From an uncultured Tateyamaria sp. (GTDB taxonomy: Bacteria > Pseudomonadota > Alphaproteobacteria > Rhodobacterales > Rhodobacteraceae): a stretch of 64,000 bases of DNA. Under the pieces are notes generated by a model that worked only from the letters and a program-made list of their open reading frames with translations, made no database searches and was not told the DNA's origin. The stretch is from positions 1 through 64,000 of the forward strand of contig NZ_CANLAG010000012.1 of the NCBI RefSeq assembly GCF_947488715.1. The letters are read 5' to 3'. The position numbers were made by a program, and so were the translations under genes. This document shows positions 8,500 through 16,843 of this stretch, one piece after another (the first letter of the stretch is position 1; every line of letters begins with the position of its first letter).

Positions 8500-9534
8500 A
8501 TGATCGATCCACGTGATCTTGAGGCCTGCACCGAAGCGATCCGCCATGGGTCGCTGTCGTTTCACGCGGCCTCGAAACTGTTGCCCAAACGGGTGCGGGA
8601 TCCGGCGCTGGCGCTTTATGCGTTCTGCCGTCTGGCGGATGACGAGGTCGATCTGAAGGCGGAGAAGGTCGAGGCGGTGCTGCGGCTGCGGGATCGGTTG
8701 GATCTGGTCTATGCCGGGACGCCCAAGGATGCCGCGCCTGACCGGGCCTTTGCTGCCGTGGTGGACCAATTCGACATGCCGCGCGCGCTGCCGGATGCGC
8801 TGCTGGAGGGGCTTGCGTGGGATGCAGAGGCGCGCACCTACGCCACGCTCTCGGGGGTCAAGGATTACTCCGCCCGTGTCGCGTCTGCCGTGGGCGCGAT
8901 GATGTGCGTGCTGATGCAGGTACGCGACGCGGATGCTCTGGCGCGGGCCTGTGATCTGGGCGTGGCGATGCAGTTGACCAATATTGCCCGCGATGTGGGC
9001 GAGGATGCGGGCGAGGCACGGCTGTACCTGCCGACGGACTGGCTGGACGAGGCGGGGATCGACCGGGATGCGTTCTTTGCCGACCCGCGCCCGACCAAGG
9101 CCGTGCGGGCCATGGTGAAACGTCTGATTGTCGAGGCGAACCGTCTCTACTACCGCTCGGAGGCCGGTCTGGGCGCTTTGCCGCGCGGCTGCCGTCCGGG
9201 GATCTATGCGGCGCGCTATATCTATGCAGGCATCGGGGGGCAGCTGACGGCCATGGGCTATGACAGCATCTCGGTCCGCGCCCGCACCTCCAAGCGGCAG
9301 AAACTTGGCTGGCTCGCGCAGTCGATGATGATGTCGGGGCTGAGCATGGTCACGCCCCGCTCGCCCGTCCTCTATGCCCGCGCATTGCCCGAGGTACAGT
9401 TCCTCGTGGATGCTGCGTCTCAGGGCACGCCGCGTGCGCGCAGCGACAGCCTGTTCGAGGCGCTGGCCGCGCTGGAAGCGAAACGCCAATCGGACCGAGC
9501 GACGCGGGTGGCCCCGCGTGCTCGGGCGACGTGA
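8500..9534 (+). CDS. crtB: Phytoene synthase CrtB
   Basis: This 344-residue squalene/phytoene synthase condenses two geranylgeranyl diphosphates. Both aspartate-rich regions are present: ADDEVD in CRLADDEVDLK and NIARDVGEDAGEARLYLP. ATG 8500 was chosen because GGGGGTGG lies just upstream; the frame is open back to 8458, but that extension overlaps crtI and looks unlike CrtB. The TGA overlaps a GTG that may start tspO. Confidence 0.95.
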   Translation: MIDPRDLEACTEAIRHGSLSFHAASKLLPKRVRDPALALYAFCRLADDEVDLKAEKVEAVLRLRDRLDLVYAGTPKDAAPDRAFAAVVDQFDMPRALPDALLEGLAWDAEARTYATLSGVKDYSARVASAVGAMMCVLMQVRDADALARACDLGVAMQLTNIARDVGEDAGEARLYLPTDWLDEAGIDRDAFFADPRPTKAVRAMVKRLIVEANRLYYRSEAGLGALPRGCRPGIYAARYIYAGIGGQLTAMGYDSISVRARTSKRQKLGWLAQSMMMSGLSMVTPRSPVLYARALPEVQFLVDAASQGTPRARSDSLFEALAALEAKRQSDRATRVAPRARAT

Positions 9535-10016
9535 CGCCGATGTTCTGGCTGTTGTTCTGCATCTTTTTCGCCGCCTGCCTTGGGGCAGGGATCACCGGTG
9601 GGCTGTTCCCACCGGGGCCGTGGTACAGGGCACTGGCCAAGCCGTGGTGGACACCACCCGACTGGGTGTTTCCGGTCACGTGGATGGTGCTCTACGTCTG
9701 TATGGCCACGGCCGGCGCGCGCGCTGCGATGGTCGAAGGCAATGGCATCGCCATGGCGTTCTGGGCCATGCAGATCGCCTTCAACGGGCTGTGGACGCCT
9801 GTGTTCTTTGGCCTGCGCAACATCCGGCTTGGGTTGGGCATTATCGTGATCCTCTGGCTGACTGTGTTGAGCGGCCTTTTGGCCATGTGGGCCGTGGACT
9901 GGCTCGCGGGGGCGCTGTTTGTGCCATACCTGATTTGGGTGAGCATTGCCGCGGCTCTCAACGTAGAGGTCTGGCGGTTGAACCCCGATGAGGCGGCCAA
10001 GGGCAAAGCCTCCTGA
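9531..10016 (+). CDS. tspO: TspO/MBR-family membrane protein (tryptophan-rich sensory protein, CrtK)
   Basis: This protein of about 161 residues has five predicted membrane segments and many tryptophans. Family motifs include PGPWYRALAKPWWTPPDWVFPVTW and NGLWTPVFFGLRNI. In Rhodobacter, TspO (formerly CrtK) is an outer-membrane porphyrin-binding regulator of photosynthesis gene expression. The start is GTG 9531 (overlapping the crtB stop as GTGA) or ATG 9540. It ends the crtI-crtB-tspO unit. Confidence 0.92.
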   Translation: MTPMFWLLFCIFFAACLGAGITGGLFPPGPWYRALAKPWWTPPDWVFPVTWMVLYVCMATAGARAAMVEGNGIAMAFWAMQIAFNGLWTPVFFGLRNIRLGLGIIVILWLTVLSGLLAMWAVDWLAGALFVPYLIWVSIAAALNVEVWRLNPDEAAKGKAS

Positions 10017-10052
10017 TCCCTGTCTGTTGGGACAGTGCGCCACGCTCCGTTG

Positions 10053-10155
10053 TCATCTTGCCAGGAAAACTCTCCCCGAAGGGTCGTTCTGTCACTGCAG
10101 GCGAACGGCCGAATTGCGTCCCGGCCCTTCGGGGAGAGTTTATGGGGCAAGATGA
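10053..10155. terminator. Large imperfect inverted repeat between convergent tspO and crtC
   Basis: TCATCTTGCCAGGAAAACTC at 10053-10072, continuing as TCCCCGAAGGG, is mirrored on the other arm by CCCTTCGGGGAGAGT and GGGCAAGATGA ending at 10155. The arms are about 31 bp with a few mismatches around a 41-bp centre. The position between convergent genes suits a bidirectional terminator. The arms resemble an intergenic motif seen again at 39814. Confidence 0.6.
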
Positions 10156-10159
10156 CGTG

Positions 10160-11077
10160 TCAGGAGAAGGTCCAGTTGCGCCGCCGTGGCACGCGCACGG
10201 CGAGCATGGGTTTGATCAGGGGTGAGCGGAAGCGCGTGAGGTCGAGCGCCTCGTGCACCCCGGTGGTACGCGTGCCGTTCAGCGTGGTTTCGACCGCCGA
10301 GCGGGAATAGAAGGGCGCGTCCAGCATGTTCTGGACCTGGCGTGCGCGCGTGCCTGCGTCGCCACGGGTTTCGCGCCGAACCGCCCAGAGGGATCGGCGC
10401 ATGGGCGATTTGGGCGGCAGGGGGATTTCGGTGGCCGCACCGGTGTCGTCAAATGCGAAGCCTGCGGCCAGTTCCGATCCGTCGAGGCGGGTGGCGTCGT
10501 AGAAACAGGTGGCCCCGGTGCCCGTGGGGTAGCGGCCCCAGGTCCAGTAGCTGAAGTCGTCCTCAAGCGCGCGGGTGCCGAAATTGGCGTCGAAGTAGCC
10601 TTCGCCCTGCCATTGCCAGCCTTTGCGGTCGATCTGGACGTCGATGCGCGATCTGGGCGCAAAGGGGCGCCAGATATGCGCGCCGTCCGGGGTCAGGGGC
10701 AGTTCGACCGAGGTGAGCGCCGAGGGTGTGATCGTGATCTGGCCGGTGATGCGCGAGATCATGGGGGGCGAGGACACCTCGTTGATGTCGATGATCAGTT
10801 GCCCGCCCTGCCAGCGCATGCGGGAGGGGCCGACCTCGAACCGGGACGCGGTTTGGCGCAGGGCGGATTGGCCCCGGTCGGTCATGGTGAACCGGCCCCC
10901 CGGCCCGTAGGTGGCGACGTTGATGCAGACGTGGTTTTGCGGGTTCTTGCGGCCGGACCATTTGTACCAGGGTGAAAACACCGACCCGATAAAGCCGATG
11001 ACGGATACCGCGCGGGTGCCGCAATCGCTCAGGCCGTCGACATACCACCACGCATAGCCGTTCGGGCAGACGTCGAT
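10160..11077 (-). CDS. crtC: Carotenoid 1,2-hydratase (hydroxyneurosporene/spheroidene synthase) CrtC
   Basis: CrtC adds water across the C1-C2 bond of neurosporene or lycopene. The conserved N-terminal block NGYAWWYVDGLSD, then IGFIGSVFSPWYKWSGR and NFGTRALEDDFSYWTWGR, identify it. The 3-prime end is clear at 10160. The start is not: in this frame no ATG, GTG or TTG occurs for about 100 codons upstream of NGYAWW, although the frame stays open to 11521. The coordinate given assumes an ATC at 11077 (IDVCPNG) and is only a marker for the homologous N-terminus. It overlaps the end of crtD. Confidence 0.8.
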   Translation of the reverse strand: MDVCPNGYAWWYVDGLSDCGTRAVSVIGFIGSVFSPWYKWSGRKNPQNHVCINVATYGPGGRFTMTDRGQSALRQTASRFEVGPSRMRWQGGQLIIDINEVSSPPMISRITGQITITPSALTSVELPLTPDGAHIWRPFAPRSRIDVQIDRKGWQWQGEGYFDANFGTRALEDDFSYWTWGRYPTGTGATCFYDATRLDGSELAAGFAFDDTGAATEIPLPPKSPMRRSLWAVRRETRGDAGTRARQVQNMLDAPFYSRSAVETTLNGTRTTGVHEALDLTRFRSPLIKPMLAVRVPRRRNWTFS

Positions 11078-12570
11078 GTTGAAGTTTGGTCGTTCAAGAT
11101 CGCCTCGGCCGCGTGCCGGGCGGAGAGTGTCGCCATCGGGACACCCGCCCCCGGATGGGTCCCGCCCCCCGCCAGGTAGAGGTTCGTGATCTGCGTACGC
11201 GCGCGCGGTCGGTTCAGCGCCGCCGTCAGCCCGTGCGGGGTCTGGCCGTAGAGTGCGCCCAAGCTTGCCGGAAACATCTGTGCGAACACGTGTGGGGGTG
11301 TCACGGCGTCCGTCGTCGGGGTCGGGCTGAAAGTGATGCCCGCCTGTGTCATCTGTTGCGTGATCTGATGAAGCCATGGGGAGAGGTCCTCGGGCGGATT
11401 GTCGGCGGCTGTGGCCGGGGCGTTGGTGATGATCTCGAACCGTTCGAGCGGCGGCGGCGTGCCTGTCTGGCCGCGGTCGAGGGCGCAGATATAGAAGGAT
11501 GGCGTGGATGGCACGCGGCACGCCAAGAGGTCGCGGAATTCGGCCTCGGCATCGGCGGCGAAGAACACGTTGTGGTGGGCGAGGTCCGGGCCGTGGGGCG
11601 TGGCGGCAAAGCTGAGCACGCGGGCGGAAAAGCTGCGTTTTGCGCGGGTGGTTTGCGGGGCGAGGTGTTCCGTGGAGGGGCCGAGTGCGCCGGTCGCCAG
11701 CGCGCGCGGGTCGCCTGCGTGCACCAGCACGTCACAGGGCAGGCGCGCGCCGCCCGACAGGTGGACGGCAGAGGCGCGGCCTTGCTGCACTTCGATCCGG
11801 TCGACATGGGCGCCGGTGCGGGTGTCGACGCCGTGCTGGTCCAGCAGGGCGGCCAGCGCCTGGGTGAGTTTGTGCATGCCGCCCTCGACCACCCAGACGC
11901 CCTGCGCCTCGGCCTGCCAGATCAGCGACAGGAGAGCGGGGGCGTGGGTCGGGCTGCCGCCGACATAGGTGGCGTAGCGGCCAAAGAGCTGGCGCAGGCG
12001 GGGGTCGTCAAAGCTGCGCTGCAGGAGGCCGCGCAGGGTGGACAGGGGTGCCATGGCGGGGATCAGCGCGGGCTGGGCCAGCACCTTGGCGGCGAGCGTT
12101 GTGATCCGGGGATCGGCAGTTTGCATCATGGGCGCGTCAAAGGCGCTGAAGAGCGACCGGGTGCGCGCGCAGAAGCGGGTGAACTGAGCGGCCGCCTTGG
12201 CCCCGGCAAAGGCGCGGATGGCCCCGATGCTGCGTTCGTGATCGGCGTAGAGGTCAAGCTGAGACCCGTCGGGCCAGAAGTGGCGCGCCAGCGTGTCCTG
12301 TTTGATCAGCGTCACGTGATCGTCCAGCGTCGTGCCAAGCTGGGCAAAGAGGTCGTCGAAGACGTGGCGCATCGTCAGCACCGTGGGCCCGGCGTCGATG
12401 GGCCCGGCGGGGGAGGGGATCGTGCGGATCTTGCCCCCCACCGCGTCGTGCCGTTCCAGCAGCGTTACCGCATAGCCCGCCGCGCGCAGGCGCACGGCAC
12501 AGGCCAGCCCCGCGATGCCCGCGCCGATGATCACCGCGCGCAGCGGTGCGGGGGCAGACAGGTGAGTCAT
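11029..12570 (-). CDS. crtD: Methoxyneurosporene dehydrogenase / hydroxyneurosporene desaturase CrtD
   Basis: This 513-residue CrtI-like desaturase introduces the C-3,4 double bond. The N-terminal FAD motif VIIGAGIAGLACAVRLRAAGY and the C-terminal [16 protein letters not shown] are present. ATG 12570 (MTHLSAPAP) sits just before the dinucleotide fold; the longer open frame upstream is not CrtD-like. The last roughly 15 residues (TSTSARTAMRGGMSTA) look like an extension read through the crtC start region. It is divergent from crtE across two PpsR-type sites. Confidence 0.93.
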   Translation of the reverse strand: MTHLSAPAPLRAVIIGAGIAGLACAVRLRAAGYAVTLLERHDAVGGKIRTIPSPAGPIDAGPTVLTMRHVFDDLFAQLGTTLDDHVTLIKQDTLARHFWPDGSQLDLYADHERSIGAIRAFAGAKAAAQFTRFCARTRSLFSAFDAPMMQTADPRITTLAAKVLAQPALIPAMAPLSTLRGLLQRSFDDPRLRQLFGRYATYVGGSPTHAPALLSLIWQAEAQGVWVVEGGMHKLTQALAALLDQHGVDTRTGAHVDRIEVQQGRASAVHLSGGARLPCDVLVHAGDPRALATGALGPSTEHLAPQTTRAKRSFSARVLSFAATPHGPDLAHHNVFFAADAEAEFRDLLACRVPSTPSFYICALDRGQTGTPPPLERFEIITNAPATAADNPPEDLSPWLHQITQQMTQAGITFSPTPTTDAVTPPHVFAQMFPASLGALYGQTPHGLTAALNRPRARTQITNLYLAGGGTHPGAGVPMATLSARHAAEAILNDQTSTSTSARTAMRGGMSTA

Positions 12571-12625
12571 GCGGAAGAGGCCAGGCGTTCGTACATGGCG
12601 CAATTGTTGACTCGTGATCGCAATG

Positions 12626-12643
12626 TGTCCAGTATGATTTACA
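12626..12643. promoter_or_regulatory. PpsR/CrtJ-type operator, crtD-crtE, first site
   Basis: TGTCCAGTATGATTTACA matches TGT-N12-ACA in the crtD/crtE divergent region, 6 bp from the next site. Confidence 0.75.
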
Positions 12644-12649
12644 CTTTGG

Positions 12650-12667
12650 TGTCTCGTTTGTGTGACA
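12650..12667. promoter_or_regulatory. PpsR/CrtJ-type operator, crtD-crtE, second site
   Basis: TGTCTCGTTTGTGTGACA matches TGT-N12-ACA. It ends 24 bp before the chosen crtE start. Confidence 0.75.
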
Positions 12668-12691
12668 TCCTGCATCTTGGGGAGCCTTGCC

Positions 12692-13573
12692 ATGGGCCTG
12701 AACACACGAATCGAAGCGGCCATCGCAGAGGCGGTTGCCGTCGGGCAGGGCAAGGGGCGCGCGACGCCGCCACGGCTGGCCAGTGCGCTGCAATACGCCA
12801 CGGCACCGGGCGGGGCGCGGATCCGGCCCACCATCCTGATGTCGGTCGCGATGGCTTGCGGCGACGACCAGCCCAGGATTGCCAATGCCGCCGCCTCGGC
12901 ACTGGAGATGATCCACTGCGCCAGCCTTGTCCATGATGACCTGCCCTGTTTTGACGACGCGGATGTGCGGCGCGGCAAGCCGAGCGTGCACAAGGCCTAT
13001 TCCGAACCTCTGGCGGTGCTGGCGGGCGACAGCCTGATCGTGCTGGCCTTTGAGACGCTGGCGCGGCAGTCGGGTCTGGCGCCAGACCGTGTGGCGCAAC
13101 TGATCATCACGCTGGCGCAGCGCACGGGCATGCCCGGTGGCATCTGTGCCGGGCAGGGATGGGAAAGCGAAACGGAGGTCGATCTGTCGGCCTATCATCA
13201 GGCCAAGACCGGCGCGCTGTTTATTGCGGCCACACAGATGGGGGCCATTGCCGCAGGGCAGGAGGCCGAGCCGTGGTTCGAGCTGGGTGACCGGATTGGC
13301 GAGGCGTTTCAGGTGGCCGATGATCTGCGCGACGCATTGTACGACGCGGACACGCTGGGCAAGCCTGCGGGTCAGGACGATCTGCATGGGCGGCCCAATG
13401 CGGTGACGCTGTTGGGTGTGCAGGGGGCGATCAGCCGCCTCAAGGATATTCTGGGCGGTGCGATTGCGTCGATCCCAAGCTGCCCCGGTGAGGCGCAGCT
13501 GGCCGAGATGGTGCGCATGTATGCAGAGCGTCTGACGCCCGTGGTCGCACCGAGCCGCGTGCCCGGCGAATGA
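12692..13573 (+). CDS. crtE: Geranylgeranyl diphosphate synthase CrtE
   Basis: This 293-residue trans-prenyltransferase shows a first aspartate-rich region in LVHDDLPCFDDAD and a second in QVADDLRDALYD, plus GARIRP near residue 45. It makes the C20 precursor for both carotenoids and the bacteriochlorophyll tail. ATG 12692 is preceded by GGGGAG at 12679; an earlier in-frame start at 12662 would fall inside the PpsR site. Its stop overlaps crtF (ATGA). Confidence 0.94.
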   Translation: MGLNTRIEAAIAEAVAVGQGKGRATPPRLASALQYATAPGGARIRPTILMSVAMACGDDQPRIANAAASALEMIHCASLVHDDLPCFDDADVRRGKPSVHKAYSEPLAVLAGDSLIVLAFETLARQSGLAPDRVAQLIITLAQRTGMPGGICAGQGWESETEVDLSAYHQAKTGALFIAATQMGAIAAGQEAEPWFELGDRIGEAFQVADDLRDALYDADTLGKPAGQDDLHGRPNAVTLLGVQGAISRLKDILGGAIASIPSCPGEAQLAEMVRMYAERLTPVVAPSRVPGE

Positions 13574-14685
13574 GTGTCGAGGCCCATGATCTGCCTGCAT
13601 GGCGTGGCGGCTGGTTGAACCGGCTGATTGCGCGGCCGGGGTTCCAGAGCTGGGCCAGCAAGTTTCCCCTGACCCGTGGCCGTGCGCGCGCCGATGGTGC
13701 GGCGCTGTTCGATGTGGTGCAGGGGTTTGTGCAGAGCCAGGTGCTGATGGCCGTGGTCGAGTTGGACCTGTTGCGCCGGTTGCGTGCGGGGCCGCAAAGT
13801 GCCGAGGCGCTGGCGCGGGCCTGTGATGTACCTGCGGACCGGATGCAGGTGCTGTTGCAGGCGGGTGCTGCGCTGGGGCTGCTGCGGCGCAAGCGCGACC
13901 GGTTTGGTCTGGCCCGCAAGGGGGCGGCGTTGATGGGCGTGCCGGGGCTGGAGGCGATGATTCGTCACCACAAGGCGTTCTATGATGATCTGCGCGATCC
14001 GGTGGCGTTGCTGCGCGGACCGGAGGAGACGCAATTGAGCCAGTTCTGGCCCTATGTGTTTGGCGGCGACGTACCCGCGCCCGAGGCCGCGATCTATTCC
14101 GACCTGATGGCGCAGTCGCAGCGGCTGGTGGCCGAGGACACGCTGCGCGCGGTGTCGTTGAAAGGTGTGCGGCATTTGCTGGATGTAGGTGGTGGCACCG
14201 GCGCGTTTCTAGAGGCGGCCGGGCGTGCCGCGCCGTCCATGCAGATGACGCTGTTTGATTTGCCCGCCGTTGTGCCCGATGCGCAGGCGCGGTTTGATGC
14301 GGCTGGCATGGCGGGCCGCGTGTCCATCGTGCCGGGGTCGTTCCGTGAGGATGCCTTGCCCGGAGGGGCCGATACGGTGTCCTTGATTCGTGTGCTTTAT
14401 GATCATTCCGATGACACGGTGCGCGCGCTGCTGGCGCGGGTGTATGATGCGTTGCCTGCGGGCGGACGGTTGATTGTGTCCGAGCCGATGGGTGGTGGCG
14501 CGCGGCCTGATCGGGCCGGGGACGTGTATTTTGCGTTCTACACCATGGCGATGCAGACGGGCCGCGCCCGGTCCGCCGCCGAGATCACAGCCCTTTTGCA
14601 AGAGGCAGGGTTTGCCCAGATCAACAGCCCGGCGCCTGCGCGGGCCTATGTGACCCGTGTTCTTACGGCGGTGCGCCCAAGTTGA
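13570..14685 (+). CDS. crtF: Hydroxyneurosporene O-methyltransferase CrtF
   Basis: This 371-residue SAM-dependent O-methyltransferase has an N-terminal dimerisation/winged-helix region and a C-terminal methyltransferase fold with LLDVGGGTGAFLEAAGR as the SAM-binding glycine loop. It methylates the 1-hydroxyl left by CrtC to form the methoxy group of spheroidene. It is coupled to crtE by a four-base overlap and followed by the bchC promoter. Confidence 0.93.
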   Translation: MSVEAHDLPAWRGGWLNRLIARPGFQSWASKFPLTRGRARADGAALFDVVQGFVQSQVLMAVVELDLLRRLRAGPQSAEALARACDVPADRMQVLLQAGAALGLLRRKRDRFGLARKGAALMGVPGLEAMIRHHKAFYDDLRDPVALLRGPEETQLSQFWPYVFGGDVPAPEAAIYSDLMAQSQRLVAEDTLRAVSLKGVRHLLDVGGGTGAFLEAAGRAAPSMQMTLFDLPAVVPDAQARFDAAGMAGRVSIVPGSFREDALPGGADTVSLIRVLYDHSDDTVRALLARVYDALPAGGRLIVSEPMGGGARPDRAGDVYFAFYTMAMQTGRARSAAEITALLQEAGFAQINSPAPARAYVTRVLTAVRPS

Positions 14686-14697
14686 TTCACAGGAATG

Positions 14698-14715
14698 TGT
14701 CCATTCTAATTGACA
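14698..14715. promoter_or_regulatory. PpsR/CrtJ-type operator, bchC promoter, first site
   Basis: TGTCCATTCTAATTGACA, TGT-N12-ACA. Its last six bases form a TTGACA that can act as the -35 element of the bchC promoter. Confidence 0.82.
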
Positions 14716-14737
14716 CATCAGAATGTCCATCTAGAAT
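14710..14737 (+). promoter_or_regulatory. Putative sigma-70-type promoter of bchC
   Basis: TTGACA at 14710-14715 and TAGAAT at 14732-14737 are 16 bp apart. The two flanking PpsR-type sites overlap both hexamers, so PpsR binding would block RNA polymerase. Hexamers were read by eye. Confidence 0.55.
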
Positions 14738-14741
14738 GACA
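14724..14741. promoter_or_regulatory. PpsR/CrtJ-type operator, bchC promoter, second site
   Basis: TGTCCATCTAGAATGACA, TGT-N12-ACA, 8 bp from the first site. This is the spacing known for cooperative PpsR binding at bchC promoters. Confidence 0.82.
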
Positions 14742-14816
14742 CTAACCAAAATGTCGCACGGCTGAGTCTTTTTGAGAAAGAGGCGGCACGATGCGGCGCC
14801 AACAAGGAGATCGTCT

Positions 14817-15752
14817 TTGGACACCACCGCCGTTCTGCTCAAGGGTCCGAGAGACCTGGCCGTGGACACGCTCGCGCTGACGGCGCCGGGTGCGGCGGAC
14901 CTTGTTGTTCAGGTGACCCATTCAGGTATTTCGACCGGAACCGAAAAGCTGTTCTGGTCGGGCGAGATGCCGCCCTTTCCGGGGATGGGGTATCCGCTGG
15001 TGCCGGGCTACGAGGCTGCGGGCGAGGTGATGGAGGCCGGTCCGCTGACCGGGTTCAAGCCGGGCGACCGTGTGTTTGTGCCGGGGGCGAATTGCTATGA
15101 GGGGGCCTTTGGCCTCTTTGGTGGTGCGTCGCGTTTGTTGGTATCCGACAGTGGGCGGGTGACGCGGATCGATGCGGGCATGGGGCCTGAGGGCGCGCTG
15201 CTGGCGCTGGCTGCGACGGCGCGTCATGCGATGGCCGGGATGAACAAGGCGGTGCCGGACCTGATCGTAGGTCACGGTGTGTTGGGCCGGTTGCTGGCGC
15301 GGCTGACGATTGCCGCCGGTGCGCCCGCGCCCACCGTTTGGGAGATTGACCCCGCCCGCCGCAGCGGCGCGCAGGGTTACGAGGTGGTGGATCCCGAGAG
15401 CGATCCGCGCCGCGATTACAATTCGATTTACGACGCATCGGGGCAGGGCGCCTTGCTGAACGATCTGGTGGGGCGCATCGCCAAGGGTGGCGAGATCGTG
15501 CTGGCCGGGTTCTATTCCGCGCCTTTGTCCTTTGCCTTTCCGCCCGCCTTCATGAAGGAGGCGCGGTTCCGCGTGGCCGCCGAGTGGACGCGCGAAGACC
15601 TCGCCGCGACGCGCGCGTTGGTGGAATGCGGGGCGCTGAGCCTTGCGGGATTGATCACACATACACGGGCGGCGGCAGATGCGCGCGCGGCCTATGAGCA
15701 GGCGTTCACCGATGGGAATTGCCTGAAGATGATTTTGGACTGGGAGCACTAG
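14817..15752 (+). CDS. bchC: 2-desacetyl-2-hydroxyethyl bacteriochlorophyllide dehydrogenase BchC
   Basis: This protein of about 311 residues, medium-chain-dehydrogenase-like, oxidises the C3 hydroxyethyl group to acetyl. Family blocks include [28 protein letters not shown] and [12 protein letters not shown]. The frame opens at 14772, but TTG 14817 ([12 protein letters not shown]) has AAGGAGA 6 bp upstream and matches the expected N-terminus. It is the first gene of the bchCXYZ-puf transcription unit. Its stop lies two bases before the bchX GTG. Confidence 0.93.
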   Translation: MDTTAVLLKGPRDLAVDTLALTAPGAADLVVQVTHSGISTGTEKLFWSGEMPPFPGMGYPLVPGYEAAGEVMEAGPLTGFKPGDRVFVPGANCYEGAFGLFGGASRLLVSDSGRVTRIDAGMGPEGALLALAATARHAMAGMNKAVPDLIVGHGVLGRLLARLTIAAGAPAPTVWEIDPARRSGAQGYEVVDPESDPRRDYNSIYDASGQGALLNDLVGRIAKGGEIVLAGFYSAPLSFAFPPAFMKEARFRVAAEWTREDLAATRALVECGALSLAGLITHTRAAADARAAYEQAFTDGNCLKMILDWEH

Positions 15753-15754
15753 CC

Positions 15755-16756
15755 GTGAAAGACGAAGTACCGAACCTCAAGGATTTCGATCAGCGTCTGC
15801 GTGACGAGGCCAACGAAGATCTGGCCGATGTGCTGCCCGCCGAGGCGACCAAGGACACGCAGATCATCGCGATCTATGGCAAGGGCGGCATCGGCAAGTC
15901 GTTCACGCTGGCCAACCTCAGCCACATGATGGCCGAGCAGGGCAAGCGCGTGCTGCTGATTGGGTGCGATCCCAAGTCGGACACCACATCGTTGCTGTTT
16001 GGTGGCAAGGCGTGCCCCACGATCATCGAGACCTCGACCCGCAAAAAGCTGGCGGGCGAAGAGGTGCAGATCGGTGACGTCTGTTTCAAGCGCGGCGGCG
16101 TGTTCGCCATGGAGCTGGGCGGGCCCGAGGTTGGCCGCGGTTGCGGCGGGCGTGGGATCATCCACGGGTTCGAGTTGCTGGAAAAGCTGGGGTTCCACGA
16201 TTGGGACTTTGACTACGTCCTGCTCGATTTCCTGGGCGATGTGGTCTGCGGTGGCTTTGGTCTGCCGATTGCGCGGGACATGGCGCAGAAGGTGATCCTG
16301 GTGGCGTCCAACGATTTGCAGTCGCTGTACGTGGCGAACAACGTCTGTTCGGCGGTGGAGTATTTCCGCAAGCTGGGTGGCAATGTCGGTGTCGCCGGTC
16401 TGGTCATCAACAAGGATGACGGGTCGGGCGAGGCGCAGGCCTTTGCCGAGGCTGTGGACATTCCGATCCTGGCGTCGATCCCGCAGAATGATGACCTGCG
16501 CAAGAAATCCGCCAACTACCAGATCGTTGGCACGGCCGAATCCGAATGGGGTGCGCTCTTTGCCGAGTTGGGCATGAACGTCGCCGTGGCCCCACCTGTG
16601 CGGCCCGCGCCGCTGAGCCAAGACGGGTTGCTGGAGCTGTTCGACGGGTCGGAAACCGGCGCGGGCATTGAATTGCAGCCCGCCACGGATATGGACATGC
16701 GCGGCAAGAACGCGGCGCCCAAGGAGAGCCTCGAGGTGATCTATGACGAGGCGTGA
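15755..16756 (+). CDS. bchX: Chlorophyllide reductase iron protein BchX
   Basis: This 333-residue NifH-like ATPase reduces BchY/BchZ. Walker A is GKGGIGKS at about residues 42-49. Cluster-ligand cysteines are expected in the GGRGI and FLGDVVCGGFGLPI regions, where GCGGRG and DVVCGG are seen. The GTG at 15755 gives the usual length; a longer open frame from 15719 overlaps bchC. It is separated from bchY by 87 nt holding two strong hairpins. Confidence 0.95.
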   Translation: MKDEVPNLKDFDQRLRDEANEDLADVLPAEATKDTQIIAIYGKGGIGKSFTLANLSHMMAEQGKRVLLIGCDPKSDTTSLLFGGKACPTIIETSTRKKLAGEEVQIGDVCFKRGGVFAMELGGPEVGRGCGGRGIIHGFELLEKLGFHDWDFDYVLLDFLGDVVCGGFGLPIARDMAQKVILVASNDLQSLYVANNVCSAVEYFRKLGGNVGVAGLVINKDDGSGEAQAFAEAVDIPILASIPQNDDLRKKSANYQIVGTAESEWGALFAELGMNVAVAPPVRPAPLSQDGLLELFDGSETGAGIELQPATDMDMRGKNAAPKESLEVIYDEA

Positions 16757-16767
16757 GATCAGGGGTT

Positions 16768-16789
16768 TCGGACCGCTGACGCGGTCCGA
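16768..16789. terminator. Hairpin between bchX and bchY
   Basis: Perfect 9-bp stem (TCGGACCGC / GCGGTCCGA) with a TGAC loop, directly followed by a second hairpin. It has no U-tract. In this operon position it may stabilise or process mRNA rather than end transcription. Confidence 0.55.
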
Positions 16790-16793
16790 CCGG

Positions 16794-16837
16794 CTGGGGG
16801 CAAGCCCCCAGACCCCCATGCATATTTTTGGAACAAT
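16794..16837. repeat. Intergenic GC-hairpin plus GAACAATGAAG element
   Basis: CTGGGGG-CAAG-CCCCCAG hairpin (16794-16811), then GACCCCC, then CATATTTTTGGAACAATGAA. The same layout recurs near 26171, 29402, 45786 and inside bchB near 61107, and more distantly near 39814. It ends just before the bchY GTG at 16844. Confidence 0.6.
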
Positions 16838-16843
16838 GAAGCC

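Noticed and set aside
10160-11521. A 453-residue version of CrtC using the far upstream ATG
   Set aside because: The extra 150 residues are antisense-like Arg/Pro-rich sequence within crtD; CrtC is normally about 280-310 residues.
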